Source: Pseudomonas sp. Irchel s3f7
GTDB lineage: Bacteria > Pseudomonadota > Gammaproteobacteria > Pseudomonadales > Pseudomonadaceae
Reading direction: 5' to 3'
NCBI RefSeq assembly: GCF_900187615.1
Contig: NZ_FYDO01000034.1
Location: 1-64,000, forward strand
DNA: 64,000 nucleotides
The first letter of the stretch is position 1. Every line of letters starts with the position of its first letter. The notes below the pieces were generated by a model. The model saw nothing but the letters and a program-made list of their open reading frames with translations. It made no database searches and was not told where the DNA came from. The translations under genes were made by a program, and so were the position numbers. Positions 25,742-34,002 of this stretch are shown piece after piece.

Positions 25742-27175
25742 ATGAGCGAGATTACCTACCAGAATTATATCGACAACACCTTCGTCGGCAGCGATAGCCT
25801 GATCGAGGTGTACAACCCGGCCGATGCCGCGCTGCTGGCCCGGGTGCCGGACGCCAGCGGTGAGCAAGTCGGGCGGGCCATCGCCGCTGCGCGCAAGGCG
25901 CAACGCGGCTGGGCTGCCAAGCCGGCCATCGAGCGTGCCGGCTACCTGCGCCAGATCGCCAGAAAAGTGCGAGACAACGCAGAGCGCCTGGCGCGCATCA
26001 TCACCCGCGAGCAGGGCAAAGTGCCGGCGCTGGCGCTGGTGGAAGTCAACTTCACCGCCGATTACCTCGACTACATGGCTGAGTGGGCGCGCCGTCTCGA
26101 AGGTGAAGTGCTGACCAGCGACCGGGTCAACGAACACATCTTCCTGCTGCGCAAGCCGCTGGGCGTGGTTGCTGGCATCTTGCCGTGGAACTTCCCGTTC
26201 TTCCTCATCGCCCGCAAGATGGCGCCGGCGCTGATCACCGGCAACACCATCGTCATCAAGCCAAGCGAAGAAACTCCGATCAACTGCTTCGAGTTCGCCA
26301 AACTGGTGGCCGAAACCGATCTGCCGCCGGGTGTATTCAACGTCGTCAGCGGCACCGGTGCGGGTGCCGGCAGTGTGCTGACCAGCCACGCCGGCATCGA
26401 CCTGATCAGCTTCACCGGCAGTGTCGGCACAGGCTCGCGGATCATGGCCGCTGCCGCGCCGAACATCACCAAGCTGAATCTGGAGCTGGGTGGCAAGGCA
26501 CCGGCCATCGTCCTCGCAGATGCCGACCTAGAGCTGGCCGTGACCGCCATCACCGCGTCGCGGGTGATCAACACCGGGCAGGTGTGCAACTGCGCCGAGC
26601 GTGTCTACGTCGAGCGCAAGGTCGCTGACCAGTTCATCGACAAGATCGCCTCGGCCATGGCCGCCACGCGCTACGGCGACCCGTCGGTGGACAATGACCT
26701 GGACATGGGCCCGCTGATCAACCAGGCCGGCCTGGACAAGGTCGCGCAGATGGTCAAGACCGCCATCGGCCACGGTGCCCAGGTCATCACCGGAGGCAGT
26801 GTTGCGGACAAGGGCAAGGGCTTCCACTACCAGCCGACAGTGCTCGCTGGCTGCAGCGCGGACATGGAGATCATGCGCAAGGAAATTTTCGGTCCGGTGC
26901 TGCCGATTCAGATTGTCGAAGATCTCGATGAGGCCATCGCCCTGGCCAACGACAGCGATTACGGCCTGACCTCGTCGATCTACACCCGCAGCCTGGGTGC
27001 GGCGCTCAAGGCCAGTCGCGAGATCGACTTCGGCGAAACCTACGTCAACCGCGAAAACTTCGAGGCCATGCAGGGCTTCCACGCCGGCACGCGCAAATCT
27101 GGCATCGGCGGCGCGGATGGCAAGCACGGGTTGTACGAGTTTACTCATACTCATGTGGTGTACATGCAGGCGTGA
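25742..27175 (+). CDS. NAD-dependent aldehyde dehydrogenase, AldA-like
   Basis: 477 residues of the ALDH superfamily. It has the AldA-type active-site string NTGQVCNCAERVYVE (catalytic Cys), the general base in LELGGKAP, cofactor-site PWNFPFFLIARKM and the closing EIFGPVLP. E. coli AldA oxidises lactaldehyde and glycolaldehyde. Here it most likely oxidises the aldehyde made by the PQQ alcohol dehydrogenase 77 bases upstream, in one operon: no separate sigma-54 site is seen in the gap. The alcohol is oxidised in the periplasm and the aldehyde in the cytosol. Confidence 0.92.
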   Translation: MSEITYQNYIDNTFVGSDSLIEVYNPADAALLARVPDASGEQVGRAIAAARKAQRGWAAKPAIERAGYLRQIARKVRDNAERLARIITREQGKVPALALVEVNFTADYLDYMAEWARRLEGEVLTSDRVNEHIFLLRKPLGVVAGILPWNFPFFLIARKMAPALITGNTIVIKPSEETPINCFEFAKLVAETDLPPGVFNVVSGTGAGAGSVLTSHAGIDLISFTGSVGTGSRIMAAAAPNITKLNLELGGKAPAIVLADADLELAVTAITASRVINTGQVCNCAERVYVERKVADQFIDKIASAMAATRYGDPSVDNDLDMGPLINQAGLDKVAQMVKTAIGHGAQVITGGSVADKGKGFHYQPTVLAGCSADMEIMRKEIFGPVLPIQIVEDLDEAIALANDSDYGLTSSIYTRSLGAALKASREIDFGETYVNRENFEAMQGFHAGTRKSGIGGADGKHGLYEFTHTHVVYMQA

Positions 27176-27180
27176 AGGGA

Positions 27181-27203
27181 AGGGCCGTGCCTGCGCCGGC
27201 CCT
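27181..27203 (+). terminator. Hairpin after the aldehyde dehydrogenase gene
   Basis: AGGGCCG (27181-27187) pairs with CGGCCCT (27197-27203), starting 5 bases after the stop codon. No T run follows, so termination strength is uncertain. The remaining intergenic stretch to 27494 holds only the larger palindrome described separately. Confidence 0.5.
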
Positions 27204-27340
27204 AAGTGGAGGTGGGGCAGGAAGCCGAGATGCACGGATACATCGCGGTCTGCCGCGGGGACTCACTCATGATCCATGTGGCGTACGGGCAGGAACCAAA
27301 GGGCATGTGAATTGAGTGGAGAAAGGCTTCGGCCGGACTC

Positions 27341-27386
27341 CGCTCCTTTTGCCTGACGTTGCGTGCGACGTCAGGCAAAAGGAGCG
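27341..27386. repeat. Perfect 19-bp inverted repeat between convergent genes
   Basis: CGCTCCTTTTGCCTGACGT (27341-27359), an 8-base loop (TGCGTGCG), then the exact inverse (27368-27386). It lies between the 3' ends of the aldehyde dehydrogenase gene and the sigma-54 activator gene. It would make a very stable hairpin on either transcript. There is no terminal T run. Confidence 0.85.
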
Positions 27387-27494
27387 GTTCGAATCGTAGG
27401 CTTGTGCCGCGCGCGCCGAGGGGCTGCGCGGATTTTCCGGTGCGGCCTGCCCGGTGTGCAAGGCGCACCCTGCGAATCAGCAAAGGAGGGCCGG

Positions 27495-29444
27495 CTAGAA
27501 CAGCTCGTTGGGCTGGACGATGCCGTGCTTCTTCATCTTGCGGTACAGGGTCGAGCGCGAAATGCCGAACGAGTCGGCGGCCGCGCTAATGTTCCAGCGG
27601 TGCTGACGCAGCGCCGCGTACAGATGGCGCGCTTCGGCGTCGCCCAAGTGATCAGCTAGGCTGGCGACGCTGTCAGCAGTTGGACTCAGATCGGTGAGGT
27701 CAAGGTTATGCAGTTCGGCAGGCAGGCAATCGATATCGATACGACCGTCCTCGGCCAGTGCCACGGCGTAGCGCAGGGCATTGAGCAACTGGCGGATGTT
27801 GCCCGGCCAGGAGTAGGTATGCAGGCGCTGACGAGCTTGGGCATCCAGACGCAGGTTGCTGGTGCCCGGCTGGGCGGCGAGCAGGGCATCGATCAGCTCG
27901 CTGCGATCGCTGCGTTCGCGCAAAGCCGGCAGGGCCAGGGTCATGCCGCTGAGACGGTAGAACAGGTCTTCGCGGAACTGCTTGGCGTGGATCATCTGGC
28001 CGAGGTCCTGGTGCGTTGCCGATACCACCTGCACATCCAGCTCCACCGGCGCTTCGGCGCCAAGTGGGGAAATCTCGCGCTCGGCCAGCACGCGCAGCAG
28101 ACGGGTCTGCAGATGCGCCGGCATATCGCCGATCTCATCAAGGAACAGGGTGCCGCCGTTGGCCAGTTCCAGCTTGCCCTTCATGCCCTTTTTGTTGGCG
28201 CCGGTGAAGCTACCGCTGCGGTATCCGAACAATTCGCTCTCGATCAGGGTTTCCGGGATCGCCGCGCAGTTCAGCGCCACGAACGGCCCGGCGCGACGAC
28301 TGCTGGCCTGGTGGATGGCGCGTGCGAAAGCTTCCTTGCCAGTGCCGGTCTCGCCGGTGATGAGGATCGGGATGCCCTTGTCTATCACCTTGCGAATGCG
28401 CCGTACGCCCTGCTGCAGTTGCGCGTCGCTGCCTCCGAGCTGGTTGAGGTCCGGGTGGTTACCGACCGAAAGATGCTTGCGGCTTGCTGCCGGCGGAGCG
28501 GGGGGCAGGCGACCGGCCGGGATTCGAAGCCCGACATCCACCAGCGCCTGCTCGTCCAGCGTTCGCAGCAGTACGCCACGGGCGCCGCCACTGGTGAGGC
28601 TGAGGAGTTCATCCACGCCGACCGGCAGCAGGCTGTCAATGCGCCGGCCGAGCAGACTATGCCCTGTGTGATCATGGGCGACGAAGGCGGCGCGGTTGGC
28701 ACCGATTACCCGGCCCTGGTCGTCGAGGGCCAGCAACTGTTCGTTGACCAGATCAGTGATGTCGTCGCGCGGCTTGATCGCCAGGGTCAGGCCGTCGCGG
28801 TAGCTCTGGCGAAAGTGCGCGTTTTCGATCAGCCGCGCGTACATGATCACCAGTTGCAGAGTCAGGTACTGCGCTTCCTTCGGACCGTCGCTGTTCAGGC
28901 AGGTAGCGTTGAGGCAACCGCGCAGTTGGCCTTGGGCGTCGAAGATCGGCGACACCGAGCAGCTCAGGCGGAAGTTCGAAGTGAGGAAGTGTTCCTCGCG
29001 GTGGATAGTCATCGCCTGAGCTGCGGCCAAGGTGGTACCGATGCCGTTGGTACCGGCCACCGATTCGTCCCAGCGCGCGCCGACGATCAGCCCGGACTCG
29101 GTGTACGGGTCACGTTTGCTGGGCAGGCGCGCATCGAGGGTAATGCCATGTTCGTCGCTGAGCAGCACGGCGAAACCGGCCTGTACCACACGTTTGGCCA
29201 GGCCGGTGACGCCCTGGCTGGCGACCTTCAGGTACTCCTCGTGCTGGGCCTGGTGCAGGCGAATTTCCTCGGCGGAGAGGATGTTCTTGATGCAGCGCCC
29301 GCGCGGGTTGAGGTTGTGCTGGGTAACGCTGCGGTACCACGACTGGGCGATCAGCCCCTCCGGGCGGATGCTGCGTTCGGGGAAGTGATCGCTGACGAAG
29401 GCAGCGAGTTCGCTGGGGCTGGTTTCCACGGCATGCAGGGGCAT
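27495..29444 (-). CDS. Sigma-54-dependent transcriptional activator, AcoR-like
   Basis: 649 residues. The N-terminal GAF-like sensor region (about 50-210) includes VAGTNGIGTTLAAAQAM, typical of AcoR-type sensors. The AAA+ domain (about 345-570) has Walker A GETGTGKE, the sigma-54 contact loop GSFTGA (Ser in place of the usual Ala) and LFLDEIGDMP. A Fis-type HTH (WNISAAADSFGISRSTLYRKM) ends the protein. ATG 29444 with GGAG upstream is preferred over starts further out. It is divergent from pqqA and convergent with the dehydrogenase operon, which it very likely activates through the dyads at 23298-23334. Confidence 0.92.
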   Translation of the reverse strand: MPLHAVETSPSELAAFVSDHFPERSIRPEGLIAQSWYRSVTQHNLNPRGRCIKNILSAEEIRLHQAQHEEYLKVASQGVTGLAKRVVQAGFAVLLSDEHGITLDARLPSKRDPYTESGLIVGARWDESVAGTNGIGTTLAAAQAMTIHREEHFLTSNFRLSCSVSPIFDAQGQLRGCLNATCLNSDGPKEAQYLTLQLVIMYARLIENAHFRQSYRDGLTLAIKPRDDITDLVNEQLLALDDQGRVIGANRAAFVAHDHTGHSLLGRRIDSLLPVGVDELLSLTSGGARGVLLRTLDEQALVDVGLRIPAGRLPPAPPAASRKHLSVGNHPDLNQLGGSDAQLQQGVRRIRKVIDKGIPILITGETGTGKEAFARAIHQASSRRAGPFVALNCAAIPETLIESELFGYRSGSFTGANKKGMKGKLELANGGTLFLDEIGDMPAHLQTRLLRVLAEREISPLGAEAPVELDVQVVSATHQDLGQMIHAKQFREDLFYRLSGMTLALPALRERSDRSELIDALLAAQPGTSNLRLDAQARQRLHTYSWPGNIRQLLNALRYAVALAEDGRIDIDCLPAELHNLDLTDLSPTADSVASLADHLGDAEARHLYAALRQHRWNISAAADSFGISRSTLYRKMKKHGIVQPNELF

Positions 29445-29695
29445 GGGCGCTCCATGTGGCCGGCGTGGCGAGTCGCGCACCGGCATCTTGTTGTTGTGGT
29501 CGGCCTTGGCCGCAGGCCTGGCGAATGTTGCAACCATAGCCTTGTACGACGGTGCGTGCAGTCATCCTTCCGTCGAACACTAGCCACCCAGCATAGTACA
29601 TGCCGGCGTCGGGCCACACCGCTGCAGGGCCCGCGCTTGAGCGCCGCGCCCTTGATGAGCGGACTCGGCGGTGGTTTTCGTAGTCGTCGCAGAAA

Positions 29696-29730
29696 TGCGA
29701 CAGCTGTAGCGGGAGGGCGAGCAACTGTCG
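29696..29730. promoter_or_regulatory. Activator-like dyads in the regulator-pqqA divergent region
   Basis: TGCGAC-AGCT-GTAGCG (29696-29711) resembles the dehydrogenase enhancer TGCGAC-ACCT-GTCGCA. A half-site CTGTCGC follows at about 29725-29731, and GTCGCA-GAAA-TGCGAC overlaps upstream at 29686-29701. No convincing -24/-12 element lies between here and pqqA, so the sites may serve autoregulation of the activator or a sigma-70 promoter. The rest of 29445-29849 has no gene. Confidence 0.45.
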
Positions 29731-29849
29731 CGCGCCCGCTTCAAAATAAGGGCCGCAACTCCTCCGAAAGTATCATTCGGGGAGGGCGGGCCTGGTGATT
29801 AACTCGACCTGTCGGCATGTGCCGGCGCCAATAAAAAGAGGATCTACCC

Positions 29850-29921
29850 ATGTGGACTAAACCCAACTTCACCGATATGCGCCTTGGTTTCGAAGTCACC
29901 CTGTATTTCGCCAACCGCTGA
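29850..29921 (+). CDS. pqqA: PqqA, PQQ precursor peptide
   Basis: 23 residues. It begins MWTKPNF and contains the strictly conserved Glu15 and Tyr19 in the order E-V-T-L-Y, the two residues that become the PQQ skeleton. Length, N terminus and spacing fit PqqA. AGAGGA lies just upstream of the ATG. In the pathway PqqD binds the peptide and PqqE joins Glu and Tyr by a C-C bond. Here pqqD and pqqE follow, but pqqB and pqqC, which normally lie between, are absent. A hairpin just after the stop probably attenuates downstream transcription. Confidence 0.93.
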   Translation: MWTKPNFTDMRLGFEVTLYFANR

Positions 29922-29931
29922 TCATCCGAGC

Positions 29932-29949
29932 CCCGGTACGCCGGGTTTT
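29932..29949 (+). terminator. Short attenuator hairpin after pqqA
   Basis: CCCGG-TACG-CCGGG followed by TTTT, 10 bases after the pqqA stop. A weak terminator here would make much more pqqA mRNA than pqqDE mRNA, as is known for other pqq operons. No gene is convincing between it and pqqD at 30162. Confidence 0.6.
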
Positions 29950-30161
29950 CCAGTCCCAAAGCAGACCTCATGAATGAGCATGGCCTACGAACTGGAGCGC
30001 CCGCCGTATCACACGGTGACGGCCGAACGTGTTTGGCACCGTGGGATAGCCCAGTGAGCCGCGCGGATGAAGGACGCATTGGGTCACCGTGCGCACCCTA
30101 CGCATCGAATAACTCAAATGGTGCAACGTTGTACGGCGCACCCGATGACGGAATTTTCAGT

Positions 30162-30440
30162 TTGAACCAATCCACCCAGTCTTGCGTGCCGCGCTTTCGC
30201 CGTGGCTTCCGCCTGCAGTATGAACCGATGCAGAACTGCCATGTGCTGCTCTACCCGGAAGGGATGATCAAACTCAACGACAGCGCCGGCGAGATTCTCA
30301 AGTGTGTTGACGGCGCCCGCGACGTGGCGAACATCATCGCCTCTCTGGCCGAACAATTCCCCGGCGTGCCGGATATCGATGAAGACATCCTGGCGTTTAT
30401 TGAGGTGGCCCATGCCCAGTTCTGGATCGAATTCGCCTAA
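30162..30440 (+). CDS. pqqD: PqqD, PqqA-binding chaperone
   Basis: 92 residues from TTG 30162. Family motifs are present in order: VPRFRRGFRLQYEP, HVLLYPEGMIKLNDSAGEIL, DGARDVANIIASL, QFPGVPDIDEDILAF and a C-terminal FWIEFA. PqqD is a small RRE-type protein that presents PqqA to the radical SAM enzyme PqqE. The start is uncertain: no ATG fits, and TTG gives the normal length of about 92 residues. The open frame continues upstream but without family similarity. It overlaps pqqE by 29 bases. Confidence 0.9.
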   Translation: MNQSTQSCVPRFRRGFRLQYEPMQNCHVLLYPEGMIKLNDSAGEILKCVDGARDVANIIASLAEQFPGVPDIDEDILAFIEVAHAQFWIEFA

Positions 30441-31569
30441 CCCCACGCGGTCCCAGATCGGCCCGCCGCTGTGGTTGCTGGCCGAGCTGACATACCGCTG
30501 TCCGCTGCAGTGCCCATACTGCTCCAACCCGCTGGATTTCGCGAAGCAGGGCACCGAGCTGAGTACTGCACAGTGGATCGACGTATTCCGCCAGGCCCGT
30601 GCACTGGGCGCAGCGCAGTTGGGCTTTTCCGGTGGCGAGCCGTTGGTGCGCCAGGATCTCGCTGAGCTGATCAAGGCTGCCCGTGACCTGGGCTTCTACA
30701 CCAACCTGATCACCTCAGGCATCGGACTTACCGAGCAACGAATCGCTGAGTTCAGCGCGGCTGGCCTGGATCATATCCAAGTCAGCTTCCAGGCTGCCGA
30801 CGAGGAGGTGAACAACCTGCTGGCAGGCTCCAGCAAGGCCTTCGCCCACAAACTGGCAATGGCCCGCGCGGTCAAGGCGCACGGCTACCCGATGGTGCTC
30901 AACTTCGTCACCCATCGGCATAACATCGACCGCATCGACCGCATCATCGAGCTGTGCATCGAGCTGGAGGCCGATTACGTCGAGCTGGCCACCTGTCAGT
31001 TCTACGGTTGGGCCGAGCTGAACCGCGTCGGTTTACTGCCGACCCGCGAGCAGCTGCAGCGCGCCGAGCGCATCACTAACGAGTGGCGGACCAAGCTGAC
31101 GGCGCAGAAGCACCCATGCAAGCTGATCTTCGTCACCCCGGACTATTACGAGGAGCGGCCGAAGGCGTGCATGAGCGGCTGGGGCAAGCTGTTTCTCGAC
31201 ATCACCCCGGACGGCACCGCGCTGCCGTGTCATAGCGCCCGGCAGTTGCCGGTGAAGTTCCCCAACGTGCGTGAGCACAGCCTGGAGCACATCTGGTTCG
31301 AGTCGTTCGGATTCAACCGCTACCGCGGCGACGCCTGGATGCCCGAGCCGTGCCGCTCCTGTGACGAGAAGGACCGTGACTTCGGTGGCTGTCGCTGCCA
31401 GGCCTTCATGCTCACCGGCGATGCCGACAACGCCGACCCGGTGTGCAGCAAGTCGTCGCACCATGGCCTCATCCTCGCCGCCCGCGAGGACGCCGAATAC
31501 GCGCCGCAGGGCTTGGAGCATTTGACCTACCGCAATGAAAAAGCCTCCAGGCTTATCTGCAAAGCCTGA
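30412..31569 (+). CDS. pqqE: PqqE, PqqA peptide cyclase (radical SAM/SPASM)
   Basis: 385 residues. The radical SAM cluster motif C30-x3-C34-x2-C37 (YRCPLQCPYC) is followed by GFSGGEPLVRQDL (SAM site). The SPASM region has Cys at CMSGWGK, LPCHSA, EPCRSC, GCRCQA and a late VCSKS. It links Glu15 and Tyr19 of PqqA using PqqD as chaperone. The protein starts inside the pqqD gene. All catalytic cysteines are present, so the enzyme looks functional although pqqB and pqqC are missing from the cluster. Confidence 0.95.
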   Translation: MPSSGSNSPNPTRSQIGPPLWLLAELTYRCPLQCPYCSNPLDFAKQGTELSTAQWIDVFRQARALGAAQLGFSGGEPLVRQDLAELIKAARDLGFYTNLITSGIGLTEQRIAEFSAAGLDHIQVSFQAADEEVNNLLAGSSKAFAHKLAMARAVKAHGYPMVLNFVTHRHNIDRIDRIIELCIELEADYVELATCQFYGWAELNRVGLLPTREQLQRAERITNEWRTKLTAQKHPCKLIFVTPDYYEERPKACMSGWGKLFLDITPDGTALPCHSARQLPVKFPNVREHSLEHIWFESFGFNRYRGDAWMPEPCRSCDEKDRDFGGCRCQAFMLTGDADNADPVCSKSSHHGLILAAREDAEYAPQGLEHLTYRNEKASRLICKA

Positions 31570-31829
31570 AACGACTGGCTCCATCGGGTGCCCTTGAGCA
31601 TCATTGACCGCACAGTGGCCCACCCTACGACGTGCAGTCGGCTAATTAGAAACGTGTTTTGAAGAACCTAGGCAGAATTCCTGACCATGTATAGGAATCG
31701 GGATGACCGCTTCTGGCCGTTCTCTGCCTGTCGCGACCGGCTGCAATGGGTCGATATGAGCCTCTCAGCTCTGCCTGGTCGGTCAAGTTCGCCGCAATTT
31801 CGCATCCAGATGCGTGACAAGCGAGAAGC

Positions 31830-32495
31830 GAACCCTCGGTGTTAGCGCTTGGAAAACGTGTCGGCATGCTAACAGTTCTTAACAATTGTGGCATTGCGCG
31901 GCGCCCTATGCGTCCCCGTAAGTGAGACACTTTTGAATGCGGATTCCACGCCATTTGGATACCCAGCCCTCGATCATTTGGACGCTCGTTCCACGCTCAC
32001 TTGGACACCTGACCCGTATCCACATGGACAGGCAGTGGGAGCGCAGCGACGCAGGTTTACATAGTCAGTCTGAAGCCCCTGTTGTCGTCAATTTCGTTGC
32101 GCGCCTGCGCATCGATATGCACAGGTCTTCCCGCTTCAAGCGACGGTGGGCGGTAGCTTGTTGCTCGATCTAGGCGATGGTGTTGGCGGTGAATGGCATG
32201 GCAGGTGCGGGCGCAACTTGCGGGCTTTGCGCCGGACTTTGCTCCACCCGCACGCCGAAGATGAAAACATCTCAGCACAGGGGAGGCAGTCAAGCTCAAA
32301 TTAGCTTGTGATCAAAATGATTGATGGTAAGTTTGGCCGTGACCAGTCCATCTATAGAAGTGAGGCCGCGCAAGTCACGGGTGGAATTCGCGGGGCGTTA
32401 GATTCCGTCGTATCCACGGAAAATGGCCAATCCGTCCTGCTGTCCAGCGGAGCGCCGCTGGGGCGCGACTTGCACAACCTCAATCAAATGATAGG
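31830..32495 (+). repeat. Long direct repeat, copy A (IS21-like end motifs)
   Basis: About 665 bases, closely similar to copy B at 32538-33192. It begins with the dispersed repeat. Tandem motifs of the form TTCCACGC..A.TTGGACACC follow (about 31944-31963 and 31989-32009, with a weaker third near 32017), the pattern of transposase sites at ends of IS21-family elements. No istA or istB gene is present. Confidence 0.7.
31838..31905 (+). repeat. Dispersed repeat, copy 2
   Basis: GGTGTTAGCGCTTGG, then ACGTGTCGGCATGCTAAC, an insertion, and GCATTGCGCGGCGCC. It forms the left end of direct repeat A. The outer GTTAGC/GCTAAC ends are inverted. Confidence 0.75.
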
Positions 32496-32537
32496 CCAGG
32501 TAACTGATCGGTTTCTAGTAATTCACCCACCAATACC

Positions 32538-33192
32538 GAACCATCGGTGTTAGCGCTTTGCCAACGTCTCGGCACGTTAGCCATTGTTAGCATTACGCGG
32601 CGCCTATGCGTCCCCGTAACTGAGACCTCTGATTGCGGATTCCACGCCACTTGGACACCCAGCCCACGATCATTCGGACGCTCGTTCCACGCTCACCTGG
32701 ACACCTGATCCGTATCCACTTGGACAGGCAGTCTGAGCGCAGCGACGCTGGTTTACATAGTCAGTTTGAAGTCCCTGTTGCCGTCAATTTCGTTGCGCGC
32801 CTGCGCATCTATGTGCACAGGTCTTCCCGCTTCAAGCGACGGTGGGCGGTGGCCTGTTGCTCGATCTAGGCGATGGTGTTTGGCGGTGAATGGCATGGCA
32901 GGTGCGGGCGCAACTTGTGGGCTTTGCGCTGGTCTTTGCTCCACCCGAACGCTGAAGATGAAAACATCTCAGCACAGAGGAGGCAGTCAAGATCAAATGA
33001 GCTTGTGAGTAAAATGGTCGATGGTAAGTTTGGCCGTGACCAGTCCATCAATAGAAGTGAGGCCGCGCAAGTCACGGGTGGAAGTAGCGGGGCTTTAGAT
33101 TCCGTCGTATCCACGGTAAATCGCCGATCCGTCCTACTGTCCAGTGGGGCGCCGCTGGAGCGCGACTTGCACAACCTCGATCAAATGATAGG
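32538..33192 (+). repeat. Long direct repeat, copy B (IS21-like end motifs)
   Basis: About 655 bases. It matches copy A from the GAACC-TCGGTGTTAGCG start to AATGATAGGC, with scattered substitutions. The IS21-like motifs are at about 32640-32659 and 32686-32705. The 40 bases between the copies are unique. The divergence shows that this is an old duplication or two independent insertions. Confidence 0.7.
32546..32604 (+). repeat. Dispersed repeat, copy 3
   Basis: GGTGTTAGCGCTTTGCCAAC, then GTCTCGGCACGTTAGCC and a shortened GCATTACGCGGCGCC. It forms the left end of direct repeat B. Confidence 0.75.
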
Positions 33193-33357
33193 CGAGGGCG
33201 GCGAGGCCTGCAACGTGCTGGACCGTGCGACGCTGTTCAGGGAGTCTTCGGCTATTGACGCGGCTCATTCATGGGTTGATTTCGCGATTGAAGCCTGCCA
33301 TCCCAGGAGTGCTGTTGTTAATTTCAGTTAATGTCATACCGAGCGGAAAACGGCTTT

Positions 33358-34002
33358 TTAGTCGGTGAAAGTCAGTTGAACAATGCCTTTGCGGGCCCTG
33401 CTGTTCATCTCATCCAGTGACAGCTCTTGGTCTACCGTATCGCGTAAGCGCCGCTCCCTTGCCAGGCGTTCACTGGCTCTGCTGGCGAGGTCGGTGAGGA
33501 TATCAAGCCCCCTAACAAGGGTTGCCGTGCCGCGCCAGTCATTGTCGAACTCGGGACTTAGTTCCCGTACTCGTTTCAGCGCGGAGCGTGCCCGTACTGC
33601 GGCAGAGCATATGTTTTGCAGGTCGCGTCGATCTTGGTTGTAGCCGGCGATTGTGATGCTGGCTTGCTCCGCCACACTGCTTGCCAAGCGGCTGAATTGA
33701 CCCCTTATGGCATCGGCCACAGCGTTCGCGATGACGCCCTGGTTTGTTTCGGCTGCATCGGCGATAGGATCGTCAATCAGCCCGCAGAGATAGTCCAGTG
33801 GCACCACGTAGAGCTTGGCATATTCAATGAGAGTACGTAGGGGCGGAATGCGCTCACCTTTCTCTGCTAGCGAAATCTGAGTGGCATTCGAGTATCCCAG
33901 GCGTTCGGCGGCGATGCTTGGCTTCATACCTGCACAAGTGCGGGCAGCGCGCAGGCGTTTGCCAATGGAGCGTGCCAAAGTATCGTTTTTAACAAAAGTC
34001 AT
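33358..34002 (-). CDS. XRE-type HTH regulator of the island
   Basis: 214 residues. The N-terminal Cro/CI-type HTH (about 10-65: IGKRLRAARTCAGMKPSIAAERLG, SNATQISLAEKGERIP) is followed by a long helical region of unknown role, rich in Arg and Ala, with no peptidase motif of LexA/CI type. It is the last gene of the minus-strand replication operon and overlaps the preceding gene by 4 bases (ATGA). It probably controls the element's own genes. Confidence 0.8.
   Translation of the reverse strand: MTFVKNDTLARSIGKRLRAARTCAGMKPSIAAERLGYSNATQISLAEKGERIPPLRTLIEYAKLYVVPLDYLCGLIDDPIADAAETNQGVIANAVADAIRGQFSRLASSVAEQASITIAGYNQDRRDLQNICSAAVRARSALKRVRELSPEFDNDWRGTATLVRGLDILTDLASRASERLARERRLRDTVDQELSLDEMNSRARKGIVQLTFTD

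Larger units (their letters stand above)
31570..33357. other. Gene-poor stretch of repeats between the pqq cargo and the replication module
   Basis: No credible protein gene. It holds a CACCCTACG-type extragenic motif at about 31604-31632 (a relative of one at 30077-30102), two copies of the dispersed repeat, and two long direct repeats with IS21-like end motifs. Short open frames in both copies encode similar peptides (DGKFGRDQSI...GAPL.RDLHNL) but change freely at the ends, so they are probably not translated genes. Confidence 0.6.

Noticed and set aside
27708..29798. Nearly 700-codon open frame opposite the sigma-54 activator gene
   Set aside because: Same reason; the activator on the minus strand has all its domain motifs, whereas this frame has none.
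29980..30057. 25-codon open frame between pqqA and pqqD with Glu and Tyr in its first third
   Set aside because: Looked like a possible second precursor peptide, but the ribosome site is poor and the Glu-x3-Tyr spacing and flanks of PqqA are absent.
32866..33174. Minus-strand open frame of about 100 codons in direct repeat B
   Set aside because: Not kept at full length in copy A and without recognisable domains or a ribosome site.
32308..33331. Short plus-strand proteins in both direct repeats (DGKFGRDQSI... type)
   Set aside because: The peptides are similar only as far as the DNA repeat goes, have different ends in the two copies and match no known family; more likely non-coding repeat sequence.
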